DNA from: Bacillus sp. AFS029637
GTDB lineage: Bacteria > Bacillota > Bacilli > Bacillales > Bacillaceae_G
Length of the DNA stretch: 64,000 nucleotides
Assembly (NCBI RefSeq): GCF_002584985.1
Contig: NZ_NUPZ01000041.1
Span: 143,464-207,463, forward strand
Direction of reading: 5' to 3'
Shown: positions 8,404 through 16,489 of the stretch, in pieces
Position numbering within the stretch: position 1 is the first letter of the stretch
How the letters are laid out: every line of letters starts with the position of its first letter
Translations under genes and position numbers: made by a program
Notes under the pieces: model-generated
Databases searched by the model: none
Seen by the model: the letters and a program-made list of their open reading frames with translations, nothing else
What the model was told of the DNA's origin: nothing

Positions 8404-9888
8404 TCACTTAATATTGACCCAAACACTCTTCACTTCTGTATAATTATCTAGCGCATATGAGCCTAACTCACGACCGATACCAGATTGCTTAAACCCACCA
8501 AATGGTGCCGCTGCATTTTCTAGGTTATAATCATTAATCCACACTGTTCCTGCCTTTAACTTATTAGCAACTTGATGTCCAGTTTTAATATTTTGTGTCC
8601 ATACCCCTGCAGCAAGCCCATATGAAGAGTTATTTGCTCTTTCAATTACTTCTTCTGTCGAATCAAATGGAAGTACAACGACAACTGGTCCGAAAATTTC
8701 TTCCTTAACAATTGTCATATCATCCGTAACATTTGTGAATACTGTCGGCTGTACAAAATAACCTTTTTCAAATGCACGTTCTCCACCAGCAGCAACAGTA
8801 GCACCTTCCTTCTTCCCTTGTTCAATATAATGCAGCACACGCTCTTGTTGTTTTTTAGATACGAGTGGACCCATTTCAGTTTCCTTCTCCATACCTGCTC
8901 CAAGCTTTACTTCATTTGCCATTTTTACAAGTTCATTTACGACTGTTTCATAATGCTTTCGATGCACGAACACGCGAGATCCCGCACTACAGTTTTGACC
9001 ATGATTATACATAATACCTTGGAACGCACCGTTAATCGCTTCTTCTAAGTCAGCGTCTTCTAAAATGATATTTGGGGACTTGCCACCAAGTTCTAACGTT
9101 ACATGTTTAATTGTTTCTGCTGATTGACGCATAATATATTTTCCCGTAACTGTTGAACCAGTGAAGGCTACTTTATCAATATCATGATGGTTTACGATTG
9201 CTGCTCCTGCTTCAGGACCAAAACCTGGAACGAAGTTTACAACACCATTTGGAAAACCAGCCTCTTTAAAGAGCTTCGCTGTATATAATAACGATAAAGG
9301 CGTTTGCTCTGCTGGTTTTAATACAATCGTACAGCCTGTTGCTAGTGCAGCCCCCATTTTCCAAGAAGACATAACGAGCGGAAAATTCCAAGGAATAATT
9401 TGACCTACAACGCCAACTGGTTCATGGCGCGTATAATTTAAGTAATCTTTTGAAATTGGAATGGTTTGCCCGATAATTTTTGTAGCCCATCCCGCGTAGT
9501 AGCGATAATTTTCTACAGTCGCTGCAATATCATCATCTAGTGCTACTTGATATGGTTTCCCATTATCTAAAGCTTCTAACTGCGCTAATTCTTCTCCATG
9601 CTCTTCAATTAAATCTGCTAATTTATAAATAAGATGTGCTCTTTCAGCGGTAGTCATTTCTGCCCAAGGTCCACTTTCAAATGCAGCTCTTGCTGCTTTG
9701 ACTGCGACATCAATATCTTCCTCTTGCGCTTCACATACGACAGCTAAAACATCTTCTGTTGCTGGATTGTATGTTTCGAACGTCTTCCCGCTAATAGAAG
9801 AAATAAATTCACCATTAATAAACATTTTAATTTCTTCGTTTAAAAACGCTTTCACTTTTGGTTTCAGCTCAATATTTGTCGTTAACAT
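8404..9888 (-). CDS. 2-oxoglutarate-semialdehyde dehydrogenase (ALDH superfamily), hydroxyproline pathway
   Basis: 494 residues. NAD(P)-dependent aldehyde dehydrogenase with the catalytic Glu in VTLELGGKSPNI and the catalytic Cys in HGQNCSAGSRVFVH; also the PWNFPLVMSSWK and FTGST cofactor motifs. Sequence alone resembles DhaS-type broad aldehyde dehydrogenases. The operon position directly after the DapA-like deaminase points to the last step of hydroxyproline breakdown, oxidation of 2-oxoglutarate semialdehyde to 2-oxoglutarate. GGAGGAG lies 6 bases before the ATG at 9888. The gene starts 16 bases after the upstream stop and ends the operon. Confidence 0.92.
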   Translation of the reverse strand: MLTTNIELKPKVKAFLNEEIKMFINGEFISSISGKTFETYNPATEDVLAVVCEAQEEDIDVAVKAARAAFESGPWAEMTTAERAHLIYKLADLIEEHGEELAQLEALDNGKPYQVALDDDIAATVENYRYYAGWATKIIGQTIPISKDYLNYTRHEPVGVVGQIIPWNFPLVMSSWKMGAALATGCTIVLKPAEQTPLSLLYTAKLFKEAGFPNGVVNFVPGFGPEAGAAIVNHHDIDKVAFTGSTVTGKYIMRQSAETIKHVTLELGGKSPNIILEDADLEEAINGAFQGIMYNHGQNCSAGSRVFVHRKHYETVVNELVKMANEVKLGAGMEKETEMGPLVSKKQQERVLHYIEQGKKEGATVAAGGERAFEKGYFVQPTVFTNVTDDMTIVKEEIFGPVVVVLPFDSTEEVIERANNSSYGLAAGVWTQNIKTGHQVANKLKAGTVWINDYNLENAAAPFGGFKQSGIGRELGSYALDNYTEVKSVWVNIK

Positions 9889-9904
9889 ATACACTCCTCC
9901 TTAT

Positions 9905-10801
9905 TTAAACAGCTGTATGAGCTGTGATATTTGATAAAATCGATTGAAGCTTTTGATCTTCTTCTTCAGTTAATCCGAGTCTCGGATAACGTGAAGGTCC
10001 TCCGACTTGCCCGTGTAATTCCATTGAGCGTTTAACGATTTGTACATATTTTCCCGATCCTTCAAGAAACTCGCAAAGAGGTAAAATCGCATCGTTTATT
10101 TCCCACGCTTTTTCTAATTCACCATTTTGAAAATGCTCATACATTTTCGTAACTAGACCTGGAACGATATTTCCTGCTACTGAAACCCATCCCGAGGCAC
10201 CAACTAAATAAGATTCCATAACTAAATCTTCAGATCCGCAGAAGACTTGAAAAGCACCTTCGCCTTGTCTTACTAAATCTCTCGCTTTTCGAATATCTCC
10301 GCTAGATTCTTTAATATGTGTAACATTTTCACACTCTTTACCAATGCGAAGCATAAGCTCTGTACTCATATCAACACCAGAAGTAAATGGGTTATTGTAT
10401 AGCATAATTGGTATATTTACAGCGTTTGAGATTTCTTTAAAATGAAAATAGATTTCTTCTTCTTTCGGTTTACAATAATACGAGTTAATAATTAACGCAC
10501 AATCCGCCCCGTGCGCTTCCGCATGTTTCGTATATTCAATCGTTTCTTTCGTCGTCTCTGCTGCAGTACCAACGATAACGGGAATACGGCCATCAACTTC
10601 TTTTAATACAGTTTCTACCATATTAAAACGTTCTTCTTTTGATAAACTAACAAATTCTCCCGTACTTCCATTAATAATAATTCCAGCTACTTTTTGTTCA
10701 ATAAAGTAATTTACATTTTGTTTTACACCTTTCCAATCAATCTCTTGAAACTCATCCATCGGTGTTATTAATACTGGAAATGCCCCTTTAATTTTTTTCA
10801 T
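9905..10801 (-). CDS. DapA-family lyase, probable pyrroline-4-hydroxy-2-carboxylate deaminase
   Basis: 298 residues of the N-acetylneuraminate lyase/DapA barrel. Visible are GSTGEFVSLS (carboxylate-binding loop), the Tyr in NSYYCKP and the Schiff-base Lys in THIKESSGD. A true lysine-pathway DapA is unlikely, because every neighbour belongs to hydroxyproline catabolism, where a DapA-family enzyme deaminates pyrroline-4-hydroxy-2-carboxylate to 2-oxoglutarate semialdehyde. Start at 10801 after GGGAGAG; the longer frame would contain that ribosome site. Confidence 0.88.
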   Translation of the reverse strand: MKKIKGAFPVLITPMDEFQEIDWKGVKQNVNYFIEQKVAGIIINGSTGEFVSLSKEERFNMVETVLKEVDGRIPVIVGTAAETTKETIEYTKHAEAHGADCALIINSYYCKPKEEEIYFHFKEISNAVNIPIMLYNNPFTSGVDMSTELMLRIGKECENVTHIKESSGDIRKARDLVRQGEGAFQVFCGSEDLVMESYLVGASGWVSVAGNIVPGLVTKMYEHFQNGELEKAWEINDAILPLCEFLEGSGKYVQIVKRSMELHGQVGGPSRYPRLGLTEEEDQKLQSILSNITAHTAV

Positions 10802-10823
10802 CTTTATCTCTCCCTTTAACATT

Positions 10824-11765
10824 TTATTTTAATAGAAACCCTGTTGGAAACGGATCTGTCGGATCTAGCAAAAACGTCTGCATACCTGTAATAAATCCTC
10901 TACTTTCAAAACGGAAAATGTATCCTAATTCTTCTTTCTTCACTTGTTCCACTGTTATAAAGCTATTAAAAATACTTTCATTTTTAAAAGGTTTATCCGC
11001 TATATAATCATTTTTAAATAAAGCATGAACATAAGACACAATTGTAGAAACAAAACCTGGTGAACGTACGATAAAGTTATCTTCATGAAATGTGATTGAC
11101 TTTATATGATTCTTTTCTTTTTGCGAAGAATCTACTAAAATAAGTCTTTTTATAAGTGACTGTTTTTGTATAGCTTCAAGTGTAGCTTCTCCCCATTTTT
11201 TTAATTCAGATATATTTTCAACAGAAATTTCAGGCGAATACGTATCCTTTTCTACAACTGCATAAACTTTATCTGCTTGTATGAGAGAGTAATTTATATT
11301 ACCAATCTTCAAATCTTTCTCAACCATATAACAAAGTTTGCTTTCAAACGAAACAGATACAACTTCATCATGCTCCACATACGCATGAACCGAAAATATT
11401 CCAGATAGCGTTTCGATTTTGTATTGATTAGACTCTCTCTTTTTTAAATAACCACTTTCTAATAACATTGTTATTACCGCTACTATACCGCCATAATGAA
11501 GAGGAATAGATCCTTCATGATCAAAAAACAATACCGCTGCATCCACTTCCTTATGAATAGAAGGAACGACAATACATCCATTTAAACCGATAAAACCACG
11601 TGGTTCATTTAATAAAAGCTGCATTTCTTCTGCTAATTCCCCAGAAAACTGTTCATTTAAATGTTCTAAACTGTAGTAGTATTTGCATGGTACATCTTTT
11701 ATTACACGAAATGCTTCGCCAGCTACGTGCACATCTACTGCTGTATACATTTTTTGAATGTTCAT
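10824..11765 (-). CDS. Proline racemase-fold paralogue lacking both catalytic cysteines
   Basis: 313 residues, clearly related to the adjacent epimerase: shared MNEPRG/LNEPRG motif, DVHVAGE versus DTHTGGN at the N-terminus, and closing DPFPTGFLL versus DPLKEGFLL. The two catalytic positions differ. Where the epimerase has P-M-C-G-H, this protein has P-L-H-Y-G (His90). Where the epimerase has RSPCGTG, this has RSPGFVS (Gly237). Known racemases, epimerases and 3-hydroxyproline dehydratases keep at least one Cys, so classical chemistry is not expected. It might be a regulatory subunit, a binding protein or a new lyase. The frame is intact and translationally coupled by a 4-base overlap. Confidence 0.85.
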   Translation of the reverse strand: MNIQKMYTAVDVHVAGEAFRVIKDVPCKYYYSLEHLNEQFSGELAEEMQLLLNEPRGFIGLNGCIVVPSIHKEVDAAVLFFDHEGSIPLHYGGIVAVITMLLESGYLKKRESNQYKIETLSGIFSVHAYVEHDEVVSVSFESKLCYMVEKDLKIGNINYSLIQADKVYAVVEKDTYSPEISVENISELKKWGEATLEAIQKQSLIKRLILVDSSQKEKNHIKSITFHEDNFIVRSPGFVSTIVSYVHALFKNDYIADKPFKNESIFNSFITVEQVKKEELGYIFRFESRGFITGMQTFLLDPTDPFPTGFLLK

Positions 11766-12799
11766 TTTACATCCTCCGTTTCATGCTCCATCGGCGGAAT
11801 TAACAAAAAACCTTCTTTAAGTGGATCCTTTTCATTGTAAAAAAATCTATGCATGCCCATAAGCCAAGCCGATCCAGTAATTTTCGTTACTACAGCTTCA
11901 ATATTTTCTACATTTGTTGTACTCATAACACACCCTTTAAATAAAGAACCTACAATACTCTCATGAACAAATTCTTCATCAATGTCAATTTTTTTATGGG
12001 CATATAGTACAGCTAACTTCGCGGATGTTCCTGTACCACATGGAGATCGATCTATTCCTCCTGGCGGAACAACAACTGTATTTTTCACATGCGCACTTTC
12101 ATGAGTAGGATCTGTATAAAATTCAACATGTGTTAATCCTCTTATAAACGAATACTTTGGATGAATGATTTCAAACTTCTCATTAATTGTATTTCGAATA
12201 TGAATTGCCTTATCAATGATCGTAGATGCGTTTTCTGGTACTAAATCTAAACCTACTGACTTCGCATCGATAATGGCATAAAAATTCCCTCCATATGCAA
12301 TGTCAGCCTCTACAGTTCCAATGTCTTCAACGTCTACAGTAATGTTTTTCAATAAAAAAGCTGGTATGTTGCAGAAGGAGACTTCTTTCGCTTTCCCATC
12401 TTGAACAAAAATATCTACTTCAACTAAGCCTGCTGGTGTATCTAGCTTTAAAGAAGTAACCGGTTCAACTACTGGGATTAAGCCTGATTCAACTAATGAT
12501 GTACATACACCGATTGTATCGTGGCCACACATCGGTAAATACCCGCCTGTCTCTATGTATATAACACCTATATCAGCTTCAGGGTGACACGGATCTGTTA
12601 ATAGTGCACCTGACATTACATCATGCCCACGTGGTTCATTCATTAACAATTTGCGAATCCAGTCATACTCCTTTTTCATATGCAACATCTTCTCTGCCAT
12701 CGTCTCTCCAATTAACTTAGGAAGTCCGCTAATTAATGTCCTCGTTGGATTCCCGCCCGTATGTGTATCAATCGTCGTAAAGACTCTTTGTGACCTCAT
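11762..12799 (-). CDS. 4-hydroxyproline 2-epimerase (proline racemase family)
   Basis: 345 residues. Interconverts trans-4-hydroxy-L-proline and cis-4-hydroxy-D-proline by two-base chemistry. Both catalytic cysteines are present: Cys91 in MCGHDTIG and Cys254 in DRSPCGTGTSA. The cluster around it (D-hydroxyproline dehydrogenase, deaminase, dehydrogenase) favours epimerase over proline racemase. Overlaps its neighbours by 4 bases on both sides, showing tight translational coupling. A second, cysteine-less paralogue follows it. Confidence 0.93.
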   Translation of the reverse strand: MRSQRVFTTIDTHTGGNPTRTLISGLPKLIGETMAEKMLHMKKEYDWIRKLLMNEPRGHDVMSGALLTDPCHPEADIGVIYIETGGYLPMCGHDTIGVCTSLVESGLIPVVEPVTSLKLDTPAGLVEVDIFVQDGKAKEVSFCNIPAFLLKNITVDVEDIGTVEADIAYGGNFYAIIDAKSVGLDLVPENASTIIDKAIHIRNTINEKFEIIHPKYSFIRGLTHVEFYTDPTHESAHVKNTVVVPPGGIDRSPCGTGTSAKLAVLYAHKKIDIDEEFVHESIVGSLFKGCVMSTTNVENIEAVVTKITGSAWLMGMHRFFYNEKDPLKEGFLLIPPMEHETEDVK

Positions 12800-13971
12800 C
12801 CGTTTAACACCCTTTCTGTAAAACGACTCAAACGAAGTGGTTCAATAGGAATGATTGTTTCTTTTTCATTTAACAGTTCCTCAACCACCTTCCCAGTAAC
12901 TGCCGCAAGACTAATCCCATCACCTTCATGCCCCGCTGCTATAAAGTAGTTCGGAATATGTTCCACTCGTGAAATGATTGGCAAATGATCTTCTGTCCAC
13001 GGACGTAATCCAGCATATGAACGGATCACCATCATATCCGCCATTTTCGGATAAAAACGAATTGCTCTATTTGCAATACATTTAATAACTTCATTGTTTA
13101 TTCTCGTGTGAAACCCTACAAATTCTCGACTACTACCAATTAAAAAATTTTGACTTTCTGTCGGTTCAAATACAAGCGCGACTCCGTATTGTTCAGTTAA
13201 AGCATCTACTTTTCGTTTCCCACCAAACTTGGAAATCAAATAACCAAATTCCATTACTTTACGGCAGCCAACATGTTGTTGTCTCGAAGCTACAATAATA
13301 TGTCCCTTTCTCGGTTCAATTGGGATATTCACATCTAACATCTGTCCGATTTTAGGAGCCCACACACCAGCTGCATTCACAACTTGCTTCGCAGTATATG
13401 TACCGTTTGTCGTTTCTACAATAAATGAGCCGTCCTTCTCTCTTTTCATTTCTTTAACTTCTGTATGGTTATAAGCTTTTGCACCAAATTTTTTCGCCTC
13501 TGCTAAAAGTGAAAAAGCGAGAAGATACGGATTTACAGTTGAATCAGTTGCGCATTCTAAACCACCTAATAAATCATCAGCAAAAAATGGTGATTCCTCT
13601 CTTATATCTTGCCTATCTAACATTCGAAACGGTAAACCCGCTTCTTTTTGCCTGTCTACCCATTGCTGCGCCGCTTCCATCTCTTCGTCTGATTCACAAA
13701 CAAGGATGCTGCCAGGTGCCCTATATTCAAATGAATGCTCCAACTCTTCACTTAGTTCGGTTACTAACTTTTGACTTACTAATGACATTTGACTATCAAA
13801 CCCTGGATCTTTATCAATTGCCAATATATTTCCATCACACCGTGAAGACGTCCCGCTGACAAATTCTCCTTTTTCAATGATTGTTACATCTCTTCCGTAT
13901 TTTGAAGTGTAATAAGCGATGGAACATCCTATTATTCCACCACCTATAATTAAAACGTCGCAGTGCCTCAC
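12796..13971 (-). CDS. FAD-dependent oxidoreductase, D-hydroxyproline dehydrogenase beta-type (HcnC-like) subunit
   Basis: 391 residues of the D-amino-acid oxidase/glycine-oxidase fold. The FAD dinucleotide motif GGGIIGCSIAYYTSKYG is at the N-terminus, with the substrate-domain motif YAGLRPWTEDHLP and GHEGDGISLA near the end. In HcnABC-type complexes this subunit oxidises the D-amino acid, here probably cis-4-hydroxy-D-proline. Its partners are on the divergent operon. GTG at 13971 is taken as the start because GGAGG lies 8 bases upstream; the upstream ATG contains that site. First gene of the minus operon, 42 bases from a sigma-54 promoter. Confidence 0.88.
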   Translation of the reverse strand: MRHCDVLIIGGGIIGCSIAYYTSKYGRDVTIIEKGEFVSGTSSRCDGNILAIDKDPGFDSQMSLVSQKLVTELSEELEHSFEYRAPGSILVCESDEEMEAAQQWVDRQKEAGLPFRMLDRQDIREESPFFADDLLGGLECATDSTVNPYLLAFSLLAEAKKFGAKAYNHTEVKEMKREKDGSFIVETTNGTYTAKQVVNAAGVWAPKIGQMLDVNIPIEPRKGHIIVASRQQHVGCRKVMEFGYLISKFGGKRKVDALTEQYGVALVFEPTESQNFLIGSSREFVGFHTRINNEVIKCIANRAIRFYPKMADMMVIRSYAGLRPWTEDHLPIISRVEHIPNYFIAAGHEGDGISLAAVTGKVVEELLNEKETIIPIEPLRLSRFTERVLNG

Positions 13972-14012
13972 ATAGCACTCCTCCTTTCTCATAAATCTCT
14001 CACTTTCTTTTA

Positions 14013-14028
14013 TGCAATTGACGTGCCA
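14013..14028 (-). promoter_or_regulatory. Sigma-54 (-24/-12) promoter of the minus-strand hydroxyproline operon
   Basis: On the minus strand the sequence is TGGCAC-N5-TTGCA, an exact match to the sigma-54 consensus. It lies 42 bases upstream of the GTG of the FAD-subunit gene and reads into the whole operon. The adjacent activator gene is the obvious partner. Confidence 0.88.
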
Positions 14029-14040
14029 ACTCTACATATA

Positions 14041-14104
14041 TACACTTTTTATAAATAATATTTTTATTTGTAAAAATATTTTAAATTTATCATAAATAGG
14101 TGTA
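14041..14104. promoter_or_regulatory. Candidate activator-binding region
   Basis: An AT-rich 64-base segment bounded by TACAC and GTGTA as an inverted pair, with further imperfect dyads inside (TTTATAAAT, ATAAATAGG). It sits just upstream of the sigma-54 promoter, where enhancer sites for AAA activators are expected. The exact operator is not resolved. Confidence 0.35.
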
Positions 14105-14152
14105 TTATTTTTTTATCACTGTCTATTTTTTTTTACACAATAGGAGGTCACT

Positions 14153-15814
14153 ATGACATTTTCATTTCCAACAATAAAAGAGTTTATAAAAATTTTGTCA
14201 ATGGATCACAACAGTATCATGCAATCAATCAAGCAAGTAAACGAGAACTTTTATTACATCCATTCATCTACTGAAAAATGGCGTTGCGCAGTTATATATG
14301 AGGATGACTCTTTCACTGCTTTAATCGACGCATTTTCTCATGAACTAGCTGTTGTCATCATGAACAAAGACGAAGAACCTATATACTGTATTACTACACA
14401 GCAAATGATTCCTTTTCTTTATAAGTATTACAATGAACTACAAGCGTTTTATAACACTGTTATTGAAACGTCTGATTCTTCTGTTACAGTCATTGATGAT
14501 AAAGAATGCGTTCGCACTTGGACAGATGGTGCTGAAAAGATTTTTTCAGTAAACCATAATGAAATTATCGGGCAACCGATCACTCGTTTTTTTGATTATA
14601 AAGATTTAGAAATTTTACAATCATTACATAGTGGAAAAAGCATAATCGCTCAATTCCATCAGCCTCGGCCTGATTTGTTCGTATTAATTAATTCAAACCC
14701 AGTTTATTGTAACGATAAAATAATAGGGGCAGTCGTTTCAGAAACGGATGTTACAAATCAAGTCGCTTTGAATGAAAAATTATTTAATATGTCGCATGAA
14801 ATGCACCGATTAGAACAAGAAGTTGCAAAGTATAAAGATACATCTGATCCTTTCCATGCAATGAACGGAAAAAGCCCTGTCATACAAAGAACGATACAAT
14901 TAGCTCGAAAGGTTTGTTCTGTGAAGTCGACTGTTTTAATTCTCGGCGAAAGTGGAGTTGGAAAAGAAGTATTTGCGAAAGCAATTCATGAAGCAAGCGA
15001 GACAGCAAAGTCACCTTTCATTTCGATCAACTGTGGTGCCATCCCTGAAGCGTTATTTGAAAGTGAGTTATTTGGGTACGAACGAGGCGCTTTTTCTGGC
15101 GCAAATAGTAAAGGGAAAAAAGGGAAAATTGAGCTGGCACAAGGCGGTACTTTATTCCTCGATGAAATTGGCGAAATGCCACTCGATATGCAAGTGAAAC
15201 TTTTACGTGTACTACAAGAACGAAAATATTACCGAGTTGGTGGAGAAAAAGAAATAAATATTGATTTCCGTATTATCGCTGCTACAAATCGTGATTTACA
15301 AGAAGAAATGAGAAAAGGAACTTTCCGAGAAGATTTATATTATCGCTTAAATGTAGTTAGTTTGCATATTCCGCCACTACGAGAAAGACGAGAAGATATT
15401 ATTGAATTAACATACTCATTCTTAAATGATTTTTCAATTAACTATAACAGACCAGTTCGCGACTTACCTTCAAGTATTATGCATGAACTACTTCATTACA
15501 ATTGGCCAGGTAATATTCGCGAGCTCCGTAACGTAGTCGAACGGCTCGTCGTATTTGCGACAGACGGTATTATTAAACAAGAATATTTACCATTTCACAC
15601 AAATGATACTTTAGAAAGCGAAACGTCTCATTCCTTTTTGCTGAGTAACAATAACACGATCCTCTCTTTACAAAATGAAATGGATGAGCATGAGAAAAAG
15701 GTAATTGAACGAGCTTTACGCATTCTAAATGGAAATAAATTAGAATGTGCAAAGCAACTCGGCATAACGAGGGCTACTTTATATAACCGATTAAAAAAAC
15801 TTGGGTTACAATAA
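14153..15814 (+). CDS. Sigma-54-dependent transcriptional activator (PAS-AAA-Fis)
   Basis: 553 residues. An N-terminal region of unknown type (1-95) is followed by a PAS domain (about 100-205), a short coiled linker, an AAA+ domain (about 238-465) and a Fis-type helix-turn-helix at the end (about 525-552, with AKQLGITRATLYNRL). Walker A is GESGVGKE (265-272), and the sigma-54 contact loop is GAFSGA (312-317), the common Ser variant of GAFTGA. It sits between two divergent operons that both carry consensus sigma-54 promoters, so it very probably activates both in response to hydroxyproline or a product sensed by the N-terminal domains. AGGAGG precedes the ATG. Confidence 0.93.
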   Translation: MTFSFPTIKEFIKILSMDHNSIMQSIKQVNENFYYIHSSTEKWRCAVIYEDDSFTALIDAFSHELAVVIMNKDEEPIYCITTQQMIPFLYKYYNELQAFYNTVIETSDSSVTVIDDKECVRTWTDGAEKIFSVNHNEIIGQPITRFFDYKDLEILQSLHSGKSIIAQFHQPRPDLFVLINSNPVYCNDKIIGAVVSETDVTNQVALNEKLFNMSHEMHRLEQEVAKYKDTSDPFHAMNGKSPVIQRTIQLARKVCSVKSTVLILGESGVGKEVFAKAIHEASETAKSPFISINCGAIPEALFESELFGYERGAFSGANSKGKKGKIELAQGGTLFLDEIGEMPLDMQVKLLRVLQERKYYRVGGEKEINIDFRIIAATNRDLQEEMRKGTFREDLYYRLNVVSLHIPPLRERREDIIELTYSFLNDFSINYNRPVRDLPSSIMHELLHYNWPGNIRELRNVVERLVVFATDGIIKQEYLPFHTNDTLESETSHSFLLSNNNTILSLQNEMDEHEKKVIERALRILNGNKLECAKQLGITRATLYNRLKKLGLQ

Positions 15815-15833
15815 CCACCTCTCCCCTCTACTT

Positions 15834-15849
15834 TGGCACAGTTTTTGCA
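15834..15849 (+). promoter_or_regulatory. Sigma-54 (-24/-12) promoter of the plus-strand hydroxyproline operon
   Basis: TGGCAC-N5-TTGCA, an exact consensus match starting 20 bases after the activator's stop codon and 39 bases before the BFD gene's ATG. It allows the dehydrogenase subunits to be induced together with the divergent operon. Confidence 0.9.
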
Positions 15850-15887
15850 TTATAATTTGTGCAAACCGAACTAGAGGAGGAATACAT

Positions 15888-16160
15888 ATGACGAATAAAG
15901 AGAACATAATTGTTTGTCGTTGTGAAGAAGTAACATACGGACAACTTCAATCAACAATCGCTGAATATAATTGCTCGGCAAGGGAATTAAAACTAAGAAC
16001 ACGTGCTGGCATGGGATTTTGTGGTGGCCGCACATGTAGAATGATGATAGATCGAATGATTGAAAATGCAAATCCTAATATAAATTCGAATGAAATTCCT
16101 TTGAAATATCAGCCACCAGTACGTGCGGTTACTTTTGGATCGGTAGGTGAAAGTAAATGA
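15888..16160 (+). CDS. Standalone BFD-like [2Fe-2S] protein, D-hydroxyproline dehydrogenase component
   Basis: 90 residues with the BFD-type cysteine set: CRC near the N-terminus and GFCGGRTC in the second half. In HcnB/OoxA-type subunits this domain is normally fused to the C-terminus of the FAD protein. Here it is a separate first gene, and the FAD subunit is correspondingly short. It likely relays electrons within the dehydrogenase. GAGGAGG lies before the ATG at 15888. The stop overlaps the next start (ATGA). Confidence 0.88.
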   Translation: MTNKENIIVCRCEEVTYGQLQSTIAEYNCSARELKLRTRAGMGFCGGRTCRMMIDRMIENANPNINSNEIPLKYQPPVRAVTFGSVGESK

Positions 16161-16489
16161 GTAGAATTACACATCACCCTATTTTAGGTAGTTTAAATCA
16201 TAGTCAGCGCATCACCTTTCAATTTAACGGTCAACAATATGAAGCATATGAACATGAAACAATTGCGGCCGCTTTACTTGCAAACGGAATTCGAACGTTA
16301 AGAGTCCATGAAGATAGCGGGAGTCCGCGAGGCATTTATTGTAATATCGGGCATTGTTCTGAATGCCGCGTAACTGTAAACAATCAAACGAACGTACGAG
16401 CTTGCTTAACTGTAGTTGAAAACAATATGGTTGTGGAAAGCGGAAAACAGCACCCGAATATCGTGAGAGAGATGGTGAAAAAGCGATGA
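16157..16489 (+). CDS. [2Fe-2S] ferredoxin-like subunit (HcnA-like, gamma)
   Basis: 110 residues. Carries the plant-ferredoxin-type cysteines in YCNIGHCSECRV and a later Cys in VRACLT, preceded by the FNGQQYEAYEHETIAAALLA fold start typical of HcnA/SoxA-small subunits. Predicted electron carrier in the heteromeric D-hydroxyproline dehydrogenase. Overlaps both neighbours by 4 bases. Confidence 0.88.
   Translation: MSRITHHPILGSLNHSQRITFQFNGQQYEAYEHETIAAALLANGIRTLRVHEDSGSPRGIYCNIGHCSECRVTVNNQTNVRACLTVVENNMVVESGKQHPNIVREMVKKR

Noticed and set aside
9905-10801. Lysine-biosynthesis DapA
   Set aside because: The fold is right, but the operon is hydroxyproline catabolism, so a pathway deaminase fits better.
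13479-13859. Plus-strand 126-codon frame
   Set aside because: Shadow inside the FAD-subunit gene; no start signal.
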